Positions 23,877 to 35,533 are shown, counted from the first letter of the stretch. The stretch: DNA of 64,000 nt from Sporodiniella umbellata (GCA_025677835.1 JAIXMR010000095.1:1-64000), one strand, 5' to 3'. A program made the numbers and translations. The notes: generated from the sequence alone by a model not told the origin.

Positions 23877-24854
23877 TCGTTTTTTCCTTAATAATTGGCC
23901 CACTACAATCTATTGTATGCCTTACTTCTGGCCCTAGCTATTATGTGTAAAACGATCTTTACAGCTTTTCTAGATAGTATTCAATTGATAATGCTCTGTT
24001 CTTTCCTACAAACTGATTCTATATGCTGTCTTTTTATATATATATATATATATATATAAAAAACACTTTGCAAAAAAGGACTAGACATCGAACATACTAT
24101 AAGAGAAATTTTTATACATACCTCTAGCACTGTTTTTTTTATGCAATTAACCACTATACTCGTTAAGCAGCACAGGATATAAATTATTCATCGACTGCTA
24201 CAAAAGCATATAAAGCCTCAGCCAAATGAAGTTGTGAAATAATTATATGTTTTGTATAAATGTTTGCCGTTGTAAACTACAACTCACATTGTACTACAGA
24301 CCAATGAGCTTGTAATCTGTACCGAGTAATTTCATAGCGTTTTTTTTATTATTGGCAGTAATGGTTTTTTTTCTTTTTTTTTTTTTCTCATGTTTGTGAT
24401 TCTTTAAGAATCTTGACATTACAGACATCTTAGTTCCTTGTCCTCACATCGAAAATTGCAATTTTTTTTTTATTTGACCGGAGTTCCTCATAAATTGAAG
24501 CTTCTCTTCCCTTAACAGTCGTACTTTCAATGTTCGAGTACTAAAAAATGCAACCCTTTTCTGAAATAGTCTTCTCATTCAACGCTTACAGTCTACTGAT
24601 TTTTTCTGAGACTACGTGCCTGTATATTCAGTAAATAAAAAAAAGCCCCAGTAGCCCGATATTCAGTTTAAATACAGCTTAAAATGTTGAAACATAAGTA
24701 AATCGAGTATGTCTCTTTCGCGGATTTAGTTTTTCTTCTTTGCCTTTTCGCGATTTAAGAGCTTTGCGTTTTAAAATTGCGTTATTGAAAATACTGGCCA
24801 TTAAAGATTGAAGTTACACTATTGAAATAAGCAGTTAACAGTCTAGCAATCCCT
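23877..24854. other. U segment, copy 1: AT-rich part without genes
   Basis: Start of the unique segment U, repeated at about 40673-41651. It has a (TA)n tract near 24036-24058 (longer in copy 2), T homopolymers and no supported gene. The LINE-like remnant begins at 24855. Confidence 0.5.
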
Positions 24855-27080
24855 CTAAAATGTAATTGATTCTGACATTGTCGTAGCTTTGAATAGGCGA
24901 TTGTCTATTTGGGTCGGTTGCACTCTATCTGGTATATGCAACTGTTTGCAATACTTCTTTATTTCCTCTCGCATAGTATAAGGATCTGGTATAGCCTTAC
25001 CTGTCTTTTTATCTGTTTCAACCGTTTTTATGTATTGCTGTATCCTACGTTCCTGATGAATTTTTTTTAGGAGCCCGGTAAATTCTTTACCATTTTCTCC
25101 CTCACTTTTCCTGCCTTGATAGATGCTGCTTCCGCCAACCTTTTTAAAGTTGTTCCAATGTAGCATCTATATTTTCTATCGTTCGTGCTTTCGTAGCTAA
25201 TTTAGGTTTTCTTCTCAATGTTCTATTTCCCTTTTTTTTTCTAGTATTTTTATAGTCATTTTTCTTCAGTATCTCATGAATCTTCATTTTTTTGTAGTCG
25301 TTTAGACTTCTTTTTTTGCAAGGTCTTTTCGTTCAGCGTGAGATTTGGTTGATTCGTTTATTGCTCTATCAGACCTTACACTCTTTGTTCAGTCTTTTTA
25401 TGCAGGGTGCAGTAGTTAATATACGTCGTATTTTCTTTCTAAATTCTTGGGTCTGCTTTCCTATGTGCACTGCCATTTGAAACATGGAGTGGTCTGATCT
25501 TTTTTTACTCAGCTTTTCGATGGCTACTTCTTTGAAACCGGCCCTCAAGCCCATGTCAACGTATATACAATCAACAAATAAAAAAGCGTTATGGCTCTTG
25601 TTTGAGTAGTGAAATATAGGCATATCTTCTAAACTCTCCCTTGTCGTAGCGCTGGTTAGCTCAATTCTATAAAGCCTAGCCAACCTGTTGAGGCAGCTCG
25701 ATGTAGAACCTATTTCCTCTGCAATGAGTAGTTGAGATCTCCAAATATTATCAATTTGTGAACATTTATTACTTCTCGCGATTGAAGCACTATTTTTGTG
25801 GATTTTACCGAAAAAGGATTGGCGTTTCGTATCTATAAGGGAGTGTATATATTCAGTACAAAGAAGGTTTCGCATAGCTGTTAGGGATGGTTTATGAGGC
25901 ATAGTTGGGTGCTATCTTCCATCTATTTGGAAGATACTAGCATTTAGAGTAGCTTAAAGGCATATAATGTTGCTATTCGTGTTCATAAAGATTGTTGAGA
26001 AAATACTAGCTCATCTTCTTTCGTTAGGGACCATATCTGAGTCTTCAGCCATATTATTTTCCATTTGCTATGTTTATTTCTGAGGGATGTATCTGTTCTT
26101 TTTGGTTCATTAAATTGGTGCTATCGTTCTTTCATACTTTGTCTATACATGTTCACTGCTCTGACCGTCTCCGTCTGGTGATCGAATTACTATTTCTCCA
26201 TTCTTGTGCACCTTGTATGATCGAATCTATTTGGCTTGGAACGCAGGCACTCTTTTTTTTTTTTTTTTAGTATCATTACATTATCACAAAAGTGTTGTTT
26301 TTCTTCATCTACTTCTGACTCTGAGTCACTGCCCATATTTGCATCGTCTGTTTCAACGGTTTTTTCTTCCTCCTTTTGGGCTTTTATTCTTTGCTCATTT
26401 TTGACATCCAATTTCGCATTTTTATCTTGGTAAGAATTTATGTCTTTCTTTTTACTTGTTGTATTGGGGTTGCTTCCTCTGAGATGCTCGAAGGATTTAT
26501 GCCCACTTTCGAGCACGCTTAGTATAAGACATATGCCTTGAAAAATTCACACTCTAACTTTGTATACCCTTCCTGGTGGTAATATTTGTACCGTGTTGTC
26601 GCACTGTTCCAAGTGGCATAGATTTTTTTTTGTTTAACCCACATCAGTTTATGCGACGACTAAAGAGTGCGTACGAAGTCATATTTTTGGGCTGGTTCAC
26701 ATCAATTATAGCATAACCGACTCTCTAAAGAATTTACCTCCGTCTTTGAAAATTCCTATGTACAGTAATTAGCCATATACCTTAAGGCGATTTTTCATAC
26801 CTTCCGTTACTTTTTCTTTGAATATTGTGAGTATGTTTGTGAATTTAATATGGGCACTTTTGCTGTTTCATCGATAGCCTGACACAGTAAGGCTTTTATT
26901 TTCAGCTCGCTGAATTCCACACCTTTTCTTGCCACATCATTGTGGTCATTTTCTTTATCAATATACATCTCTAAATGTCTTTTCTATTCTTCAGTTAATA
27001 CTACGTAAGCGTGCGCTTTTGGATGTTGGCTCTTGTCGGTCTTCGTTGGCATCAAGTTGGTGTATTTAGTTTGACATAGA
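24855..27080 (-). mobile_element. Decayed LINE-like retroelement, 5' half only (copy 1)
   Basis: Minus-strand relics in the order of a non-LTR element. First comes an ORF1-like stretch beginning near 27045 (MPTKTDKSQHPKAHAYVVLT, broken by stops) and a charged Lys/Glu/Ser part (about 26516-26190). Next is an open frame at 25902-25369 (177 aa) whose end resembles an apurinic-type endonuclease domain: F-V-D-C-I-Y-V-D, then KKRSDHSMFQMAVHIG, where SDH is the usual catalytic Asp-His pair. Last is a frame at 25166-24855 resembling the linker before reverse transcriptase (KEFTGLLKKIHQERRIQ, DPYTMREEIKKYCKQLH). No reverse transcriptase core (YxDD) is seen. All parts carry stops or frameshifts, and the same ones occur in copy 2. 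The LINE assignment is by pattern only. Confidence 0.5.
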
Positions 27081-27116
27081 GCTATGTTAAAAAGCAGAGA
27101 TCCCTCAGTTCTAGGG

Positions 27117-27134
27117 TTCTAGAATATTCTAGAC
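27117..27134. promoter_or_regulatory. Heat-shock-element-like array at the 5' end of the LINE-like remnant
   Basis: The sequence reads TTC-TA-GAA-TA-TTC-TA-GA, alternating TTC/GAA units with 2-nt gaps, the layout bound by heat shock factor. It includes the perfect 16-bp palindrome at 27118-27133. A further TTC lies at 27109. It sits about 70 nt upstream of the first ATG of the minus-strand retroelement remnant and recurs at 43913-43930. Whether it is active is unknown. Confidence 0.45.
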
Positions 27135-27276
27135 TGGACTATCTAGTAATGTTTTTATTTCCCTTCTGCATTTGAGAGAGCCAAGGAATGTATCAGTGAA
27201 ATTTAGCAGTCTGTACTGCTTTAAATATTTTTTTTTGGGAAAAAAATCACGATTCATGCTTTTTAGTTACACTGTA

Positions 27277-27673
27277 CAGTCAAACCTATGGAATTTGGCG
27301 TTTTCTCAAAAACAAGTGGCAGAAAATCAAAAATAAATGTCGGAATCAGAAAAATAAATGTCATGAGTTTAAATTGTTTTTGTCATTTTGGTTAACTAAA
27401 ATTGGCGGGAAGATTGAAGAAGTAATAGAAAGTCTTGAAGACTTTAAAAAAGGCTACCATCATTAAACCTAAAAAATATAATAAGTACGGGCAAAACGAA
27501 CACTTTAATCGAGAAATTTAAGAAAATGGGCTAGCAGTGCTAAAAGTAGCAGAACAGTATGGTATACCTCGCAGCTCTGCTTATTTTCTTAGTACATATA
27601 GCAGCATTTTGCTTTAATACCAAGCACCTCTACAAAATCAGTATCATAGCACTCTTTTATAACAAGAAAATAC
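27277..27673 (+). repeat. Left terminal inverted repeat with transposase HTH relic
   Basis: About 396 bp, matching the reverse complement of 30574-30969 with a few base changes and small indels. The plus strand reads KYNKYGQNEHFNREI, a stop, then ENGLAVLKVAEQYGIPRSS, which looks like an HTH of a Tc1/mariner or pogo-type transposase interrupted by one stop or frameshift. Confidence 0.85.
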
Positions 27674-27743
27674 TTTAGTTGATCGATATTGGTCAATGAA
27701 ACCAGATAACTTCGACCTCAAAAAGGGATATTAACATCTAGGT

Positions 27744-28481
27744 GTTTAAGTTGTCTAGAAATACTTGTATAGTTAATTGTTTACCTTTGTATTAATAAGA
27801 TAATATTCAAAGAAGTGTCCTGCAGTAATTGCGCTACTTTTATAGTGTCAAGCATGTATCCATCAGATCACTAACTATAATTTCACTAGGGTCACAGTCA
27901 TAAGGCCCGTTACCAGCAACAAACTAAGGTTAGATGCTGGATTCCCACATTACAGCAAGACACACCAAACGACTTTGAATATAAAAGAAAGCATAAACAG
28001 TTAAATGTTTAAGTTGTCTAGAAATACTTGTATAGTTAATTGTTTACCTTTGTATTAATAAGATAATATTCAAAGAAGTGTCCTGCAGTAATTGCGCTAC
28101 TTTTATAGTGTCAAGCATGTATCCATCAGATCACTAACTATAATTTCACTAGGGTCACAGTCATAAGGCCCGTTACCAGCAACAAACTAAGGTTAGATGC
28201 TGGATTCCCACATTACAGCAAGACACACCAAACGACTTTGAATATAAAAGAAAGCATAAACAGTTAAATGTTTAAGTTGTCTAGAAATACTTGTATAGTT
28301 AATTGTTTACCTTTGTATTAATAAGATAATATTCAAAGAAGTGTCCTGCAGTAATTGCGCTACTTTTATAGTGTCAAGCATGTATCCATCAGATCACTAA
28401 CTATAATTTCACTAGGGTCACAGTCATAAGGCCCGTTACCAGCAACAAACTAAGGTTAGATGCTGGATTCCCACATTACAA
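27744..28481 (+). repeat. Three direct tandem repeats of 263 bp
   Basis: Copies start at 27744, 28007 and 28270 at the string GTTTAAGTTGTCTAG; the third is cut after about 212 bp. By eye the copies are identical, so the triplication is recent. They contain no open frame of note and lie between the left TIR and the cargo gene, where a promoter or enhancer might be. Confidence 0.9.
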
Positions 28482-28655
28482 GCAACCTCATCTACCAAGT
28501 ACAAAAAAAAAAGATTTTTTCAATGACATAGACAAATATAGTTTTAAGCTCCGCGCGCCGCAGAGATGCAGCATGCGTGGAACATAACTCTTTTTTTATT
28601 ATTTTGTATGAAGTGAACAGCAAATTTGTTTATACCACTGTTGCACATTACTAAA

Positions 28656-30472
28656 ATGGATAAGCAAAAAGAGCTTATAAAACGATATGTTTCTAACACA
28701 CCGAGACCTTCTTTTAATCATTTTGTTCGAAAGGAGCAAAAATTGATTGAAAAAATCTCCATTCTAATCGAAACCGAAAGTCCTTTATCCTTACAAAGAG
28801 ATTGGGTTACAGCATACAACAAATGTGTTCTAATCAAAAGGCCAGAACAAAAATTACAGAACAGGTAAGCTTGTTTCTTTTCACTTTATAGTTTTTACTT
28901 ATTATCATGTAGGCCTTCAACTGTGAGCATCTCATTTAAACGAATCTTTGAAGTTGCCAAAGCAACTGTAAGTAGGACTAAAACAATTTTTTTTTTCAGT
29001 TATCTATAATACTTTCCTTTAAAAAATATCATAGAGAGATTCAATTCATGAATTCAGAGTTTCCAGTCTACAGATATCAAGCACTGTGTACTCTGCCTCT
29101 CGAAATGATTTCTTGGATAGTTTAGCTCACGATGTTAACAAAGAAGAACACGAAGAAGAATGTCAAGAAGAACGTCAAGAAGAAAATAAAGTACAGCAAA
29201 GAAAAAATGAAGAGGAAGGTCAAGAGGAAAATAAAGTGCAACAAGACGAAGATAAAGAAGAAGGTCAGAAAGAAAACGAAGTACAGCAAGAAGCGTTCAA
29301 TAAAGTGGAGCATGATGAACTGGAAAAGCTGACCAAGTCGTTATGCATTAATTTACTAAACGAAACCTATCAACACTATGCCTCTAAATCTTTACCAGAA
29401 GAATATTTCAATGATATCAAATCAAAATGTGCCGACTTACGGTCTCATTTCAACGATTACTTAACTCCCACCATGTACAAAATGATCAATAACTTATTTG
29501 ATGAACTCAAGCAATTTCAGTTCGAGTAAGTTTACTAAAATGTATTGAAAATCATAAATTAACATTTGTATTTATAGCTCTGATATGGCAAGTATAACTA
29601 CATATTTAGACAGTGAGAAGAATAAAGAAACAAAGAAAGAAAGTGAAAAATACATCTTGCTTTCTATTGTTAGCTCAGTGTAAGTCAAAATAAAGCCTTA
29701 TAGAGCTTTATAGTTATTTATCTAATCTATCAAAAAAATTAGCGTTAATAATTTCAATTTGTGGAAGAAAGAGGAAAAGCTTTCCGAGAATACATATTTA
29801 CGCAAATTTGCAGAAATCGTTGATACCTTGTTCAAACATACCAATCTTTTTATCAAAGACGGAGAAAACGTCTGTGAAGCATCAAAGCGAATGCAAATCG
29901 TTAACGAAGGTGATGTTACATATGGCAGAAGATTGGACTTAATTGTGACTAGTGAACAAGATGTGAAAGATATCGAGCTTTGTTCTTTAGAATTCAAAAA
30001 GGGCGATGCACCATATACAACTTTATTGTATCAGCAATCCAAAAATTTTAGAATCAATGCTTGTATTCTGAATGAAATCCATCTTTTGACACTTGATGAA
30101 AATGTTTCTATTGCTTATCTGGACTTTTCAGGACGAAATGCGTATATCTCTCAAATATTCAAAATGAATGATCAGTTTGTTGCTCACGAAGTTGGTAAAG
30201 TGACTGTTATCAAGAGCTTGTTGGAACTGGAAATACTGCGTGAAACAATGTTCAATCTCTTTAGATGGAAAAGAAGCCTGGTCAGTAATAGTAATGTGGT
30301 TTCATTGGCCTACATCAATCAATGCAACAAATTTACTCTTGCCGACATTAGTAATACTTTGGGTCAAAGCTCAAGGCTTTCCCCGCCTCATGATATCAAA
30401 ACAGCAAAAATATTTATGTCCCCAAGCAACGCTGAAAAAAGAACTCGAACTGTCTTTGAACAAGGTAACTAA
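28656..30472 (+). CDS. Cargo gene of the TIR element: possible PD-(D/E)XK-like protein, 528 aa
   Basis: Not assigned to a named family. Model: join(28656..28864, 28913..28967, 29035..29525, 29578..29679, 29743..30472); all joins keep frame and use GTAAG-type donors. The N-terminal part is basic. Exon 3 contains a degenerate Glu/Gln/Lys repeat (EENKVQQ recurring, about residues 115-155). The C-terminal half has a conserved-looking core: YGRRLDLIVTSEQDVKDIEL followed by CSLEFKKGDAPYTTLLYQQS. An Asp in the RRLDLIV strand with a downstream E-F-K resembles the D...(E/D)xK active site of restriction-type nucleases. From memory, large families of unnamed proteins with this RxDLI...EFKK pattern occur in Mucorales. 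The last exon ends just before a potential donor (GGTAAC), so a further exon cannot be excluded. Confidence 0.6.
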
Positions 30473-30573
30473 TGAATAATAAAATATGCATATATCACCT
30501 AATTTAATTTATATCATTCCTTATATTATGACAATTAAAATAAATTTTGTTGTTCTTCTTTCATTTAAAATAC

Positions 30574-30969
30574 TTTCTTGTTATAAAAGAGTGCTATGAT
30601 ACTGATTTTGTAGAGGTGCTTGGTATTAAAGCAAAATGCTGCTATATGTACTAAGAAAATAAGCAGAGCTGCGAGGTATACCATACTGTTCTGCTACTTT
30701 TAGCACTGCTAGCCCATTTTCTTAAATTGCTCGATTAAAGTGTTCGTTTTGCCCGTACTTGTTATATTTTTCAGGTTTAATGATGGTAGCCTTTTTTTAA
30801 GTCTTCAACAAGACTTTCTATTACTTCTTCAACCTTCCCGCCAATTTTAGTTAACCAAAATGACAAAAACAATTTAAACTCATGACATTTATTTTTCTGA
30901 TTCCGACATTTATTTTTGATTTTCTGCCACTTGTTTTTGAGAAAACGCCAAATTCCATAGGTTTGACTG
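30574..30969 (-). repeat. Right terminal inverted repeat
   Basis: Partner of 27277-27673. Its minus strand encodes the same HTH relic (ENGLAVLKVAEQYGIPRSS) preceded by the same stop, so the defect predates the pairing of the two ends. Confidence 0.85.
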
Positions 30970-31354
30970 TACTTTTTCCGGTCCCGTTAGTGTTTCAATT
31001 TCCGCACTGTAGCAATGTCCGGTATTAGGTTTTAAAAGCCGACCATGAAAGAGTATGGTACAAACAATAATAGCCGATAACGTTTAAAAGTAATATACAG
31101 TATTATGGTACAGGTAATAGAAAAAAGAAAGCATAAAAATTGATAAAAGAACTCCTTTAGCTACATATAATTTACATACTTGTTTTTCTTATCTTGAGTA
31201 AAGAACGATCGTAATACTCGAAAATCATCGGATATTGATGGCCATAGGGCATTACAATTCCGATACGAAACAAAAAAAAAAAAAAAAAGCGAACAGGCTG
31301 ACCTTTAAGCCACATATATACCACTAAAAAAAAAAACGTATTTCTTTACCGAAT

Positions 31355-31967
31355 ATGTCAATTAAGGAAAACACTGCCGATACTGTAGAAGACACAGAAA
31401 AAATGGAGGTAGAATCTTCATCGGAAGACGAGGAAATGACAGAAGAACCTGAAGTTGGAGCATCTATTGACAAAGTCGAAATCGTAAGTTCAGCTCTCGT
31501 TGTTGTTTTTTAATTACTTTAACTAACACTTTTTTTTCGTGATTGTTAGGTCGGATCTCACGCCGATCCCACAGCTATGACTTTTTGCTTCAAGAATGAA
31601 GATCACACTCTCGGAAATTCGCTGAGACACGTCATTAACAAAAAGTAATTATACCAATTCCGAAAACAGGGACTGTTATTGATTTATAAATGCTTTCTGT
31701 AGTCGCAATGTCGATTTCTGTGGGTATTCAATTCCTCACCCTTCAGAAGCAAAGATGAATGTTCGTATTCAAACAACAGGTAACTTAAACAGATCAATAA
31801 GGATTTGTGGTTTTAAACGTACGTGGGCCATAATAGATAGAACGACTTCAGTGGAGGCATTAAAGACCGGTTTGCAAAACCTATTAGATATGGTGTCTAG
31901 CGTTCGAGATTCATATGCAATGGACTTGGAAAAGAAAGAATACGAAGAGTTTGAAGAAATAGCATAA
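31355..31967 (+). CDS. RPC19: RNA polymerase I/III subunit AC19 (RPC19), copy 1
   Basis: Shared assembly subunit of RNA polymerases I and III, the partner of AC40 and homologue of bacterial alpha. Model: join(31355..31483, 31550..31644, 31703..31779, 31837..31967), 143 aa. Exon 1 is an acidic head (SSSEDEEMTEEPE). Exons 2-3 encode the family core: FCFKNEDHTLGNSLRHVINK and then NVDFCGYSIPHPSEAKMNVR, close to yeast Rpc19. The last exon encodes TTSVEALKTGLQNLLDMVS. Introns are 57-66 nt with standard signals. It lies inside the duplicated U segment just right of the TIR insertion, and the identical gene recurs at 44456-45068. The poly(A) run after the stop is about 24 nt here. Confidence 0.92.
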
Positions 31968-33162
31968 GAAATTTATAAAGAGAATGAAAAAAAAAAAAAA
32001 AAAAAAAAAAACTGTAAATAAAAAGGAGTAGCCATTATGTTGTAAACAATTTCTTTATACTATTATCTATCTTATTTTAGCAAATAGCGAAATTTGTAAT
32101 AGCGCCTTTTGCCGTTTAACAGGTCAAAGACTTACGATCGTTAAAAATATAACCTCTCTTAGCCTAGAGATAATGTGTAGACAGGTTGAAAGAATTCCTT
32201 GAGGCTGCTGCTTCTATCAAACCTACAATACACTAAGAAGATTCTGCTATAGTAAAAACGCTTTAAAGGATCACAAACAACCGCTCATTTCGAGCAATCT
32301 TAACCTGCGTATTCAGTTTGTATTTTTGGTCAGCTAAACATCTGCTTCATGCTGCTTGATATCCACCTTTTTGTCCAATTGTTTCTGAAGCATAACGACA
32401 GTTATATTAATACTAATCACTGTATTTATAAATATGTTCACGGACATAATATATCTAAAAGGCTACACATGCTTTTTCATGGCTTTCAATGTGTTTATTT
32501 ACAAAACCTAGTCACACTCTCTAGTGTTTGGTTTATAGTTCAATAGTCCATACGGTGTATTAAGCCACAAGTTTTTGCTTAATTATGTATTCCAAATCAA
32601 TTAATTATCTAGATAATTCAAGTTCCCTATAGACCAAGTGGTACATACTTTGAACCATAGGATACAATACACTATATATAAAAAAGGACTTGTCACCATC
32701 ATACAAAAGCAGCATGTACATGTCTTTGGCTTACTGGTCTACATAGTGATATGGAATACACAACCTGCAAAAGTGGACATCTATAAAAGATATATAATTT
32801 CATTGTCATAGTATTTAATAGAGCACTGTACACTTTTATGGGAAACTTCTAATATTGCAGTAGTTAGCGCATATATTTATAAAAAAAGGAAAAGGCAGCA
32901 AATGTCATTGTAGTTTTTTCCCTTTGTCGTTTACTTGGTATTGTATTATTCTTTTGAAAGAGAGGTTTCTGTTTTTTAAAGAAAAAAAAAACCGGAACGC
33001 TAGAAAACATCAGACAGTCAATATACAACAGACAGGTGAGCCGATAAAAGTTTTTCACACACCACAATAAAAATTAGGGCCAAAGCAAACAAAATGCCAT
33101 AACGAGGAAAGTATACATTAAATGAAAAAAAAAAATAAAAAAAAGTTGATAAAAGTAAAGGG
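31968..33162. other. U segment, copy 1: region right of RPC19
   Basis: About 1.2 kb without a gene I can support, repeated at about 45069-46258. Short frames on both strands lack ATG, splice support or recognisable sequence. It ends where arm L2 begins. Confidence 0.5.
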
Positions 33163-33356
33163 TTGTTTTGTAACAAATGAAAATTTTTGTATTTTCATTT
33201 AGGTTTTTTATTTGAGATTATGAAGGAATGGGGTTGGAGGAAGGCAGCCAGAGTCAAGAGGGTAGCGGATTTTAGAGATGAAAATGAATGCAAAATGGTA
33301 TAGAGGGAGCGGAAGAAAAATGACAATGCCAAATAAGGCTCCAAGACAGAGAACGT

Positions 33357-33692
33357 TTATACTCTCTGTCTTTTGTGGAGTCTTTCTTCAGCAATGTCAT
33401 CTTCTTCGCGCTTTCTTTTGGGTTGACCCCGACTGCGCTTCTTCTCCAAGCGAGCCATCCGCTTCTCTTCCTTGCGGTCGGCTTCAACCGCAGCTCGCCA
33501 GGTGTTATACATGATGCTAAAAAGAAAAAAAGTTTAAACACTAGTAGAGAGAAGACTAGTAACATACTTTCGAATAAACACCCTTTGTATTAAAGGCGCC
33601 GATTTGTTTTTGCGCATTTTTTTTTGCTTGTCATTGGATATCTTGTTAAGCTTTAAACAAAGACTGATTGTCTTGTCAGAGGATGTTTTCAT
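33357..33692 (-). CDS. Gene X, copy L2
   Basis: Model: complement(join(33357..33516, 33568..33692)), 94 aa, donor GTATGT, acceptor TTTTTAG. Same type as copy R1, with a few substitutions in exon 1 (for example SNDKQKKMRKNKSAPLIQ) and AVEADRKEEK instead of AVKADRKEEK in exon 2. The frame and both splice sites are kept, which argues for a functional product. Function unknown. Confidence 0.58.
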
Positions 33693-35059
33693 TTTGTAAA
33701 TATAGAGAAGAGAAGAGAAACAAAAAAAAAAAAGGAAAGGTAATCTTACTAGTATGATTGTGTTTTTTTTTCCATTTTTTTCCTTTGCTTTTCTTTTTTT
33801 TTTTTTTTTTTTCTTTTGGTTTGGATAGTATGTCTATCGCATGAATGTTATTTTCGCCTCATTACTGACTCATGTATTACAAGAAAATAAAAAATAAAAT
33901 AAAAATAAAACTAAAGAGCAGAAGCGTTTCATGGGCAGTCAATGTATAGGGTACTGTACTGCAATTTTTATTACCATACATTTGCTTTTTTTTTTTTTTG
34001 TTTTTATTTTATTTTATTTTATTTTTACTTTGGCTTGTTTTCTTTACTTCTTTTGCTTTTTTTTTTTTTTTTTTTTGCAAGTAACCGGAAAGCACACGCC
34101 GTTTTATGTAAAGACTATTCTTATCACTGATTTTTCAAGTGCCGTGTAACTAAGCTTTAAACTGAACCCTGACAAAAAAACAGACGTATTACGAAATCAG
34201 GTGAAAACTATTTTAAAACACTGTTACACTTTTTTTGTATCTCAGATGTACAGGAAAGGAAACGTAAAAAAGAAAAAGAAAACAAAAAAAATTAGTGCCT
34301 GTTTACCTTTCCCCTCGCCTTTTTTTGTTGTGCATATGTACTTTATATATAATAGTTGCTCAGAGATCAAGTTTTGTTTGCTGTAAGGTGGAAAAAAAAA
34401 AAGAGTCAAAGAAAGTAAAAAGGTGATAAAAGAAAAGAGACCGTCAAAAAAAAAAAAAAAGATGATCTTCATGCATTTTGTTTTACTGAGGGAACACAAA
34501 CTACTTGGAATCCTAGGGTTTTCGTTTTAGGCAAAAACTAATATTTCGTCTTTGCTTTTTTTTTTTTAAAGTTTGCCCAACACCAAGAGTGACCCTTGAA
34601 AAAAAAAAAAGGAGAGAAAGGAAACACATAGAACGCTGATTATGAGCTTTCATTTACGTAATAAATAAACAAAAGGTTGAAAAACAGTATACGGTTTTGA
34701 TCATCAAAGAGAAAAGACAATAGAAAAAAGACGCGTATACTATTAATACAGTTGAAAACTACTATGGATATAAAACTGATTGTTGCTACGCGTAATAAGC
34801 CGTCTTTACTTTTCATCACTCTAGTAAAGAATCTAATATTCACATGAGTGTTGCACAGTTTTTTTTTTATCGTATTTGCAAAGAATAGTTTTCGATTATT
34901 GGTCTAGATAAACACCCAAGCCGCTAACATCTAACAGTAACGCGATGGGAGCGTAACGTGTATATTATGTGGGTATTTCGCGTTACTTTTGTTTTTTTTT
35001 TCTTTTCTCTTTATCATCATTCAGCTATTTTTTATTTTATATTTTTAAACATAAGCAAA

Positions 35060-35533
35060 ATGAACACTCAAAGGTAAAATTAGTGAACTCTTGTACCAAC
35101 AATTCTCATGTATTCTAACTTCTAACATTGACCCACTTACAGTCTTAAAAGAAAAAGAGACGACAACGAGCAAGAAGTCTTGCCAGAGAGCAAGCGGCAA
35201 AAAGTGGCCTTCGGTTGCCAGGGGGCAACAAAGGGGGCTAGGGAGTTTGACGAGAGTTCTTGGGACTCTGACTCCTCCCTTCCCCTTGATTCAGAGACTG
35301 ATGACACGTCGGAAAGTACCCATTTATTCTCTGATGGGTGGCAAAGTTCATCTAGCGATGGGCTAGATTCTTTCATCCCAAGTGATGGGACTGAGAATGA
35401 CTCTGAGTATAGCTCAGGGGATGAATCCTCAGTATATTACACTGCACCAGAGTTTAACTCTGGTTATATCAGTGACGAAGGGTCAGCTTTTACAGCTTCC
35501 TCCGACGACGAGTCAGCCTCTGAATCAGATTAA
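35060..35533 (+). CDS. Gene Y, copy L2 (variant head)
   Basis: Model: join(35060..35073, 35143..35533), 134 aa. Its head differs from L1/R1: LKRKRDDNEQEVLPESKRQK, then a changed patch (AFGCQGATKGAREF). The acidic part from FDESSWDSD to ASESD is the L1 type. The copy is thus a mosaic of a distinct head and a shared tail. Confidence 0.58.

Larger units (their letters stand above)
27277..30969. mobile_element. 3,693-bp TIR DNA element (Tc1/mariner-like ends) with cargo gene
   Basis: The ends are CAGTCAAACC (27277) and GGTTTGACTG (to 30969), flanked by TA at 27275-27276 and 30970-30971. The allelic empty site is present in the second U copy: there the flanks meet at a single TA (44071-44072). 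This proves an insertion with TA target duplication, typical of Tc1/mariner/pogo elements. The terminal inverted repeats are about 396 bp each, unusually long. Both contain a decayed helix-turn-helix (LAVLKVAEQYGIPRSSAYFL after a stop), as if two inverted copies of a transposase 5' end bound the element. No full transposase is inside; the interior has 263-bp direct repeats and one spliced gene. It is therefore probably non-autonomous, mobilised in trans. Confidence 0.85.
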
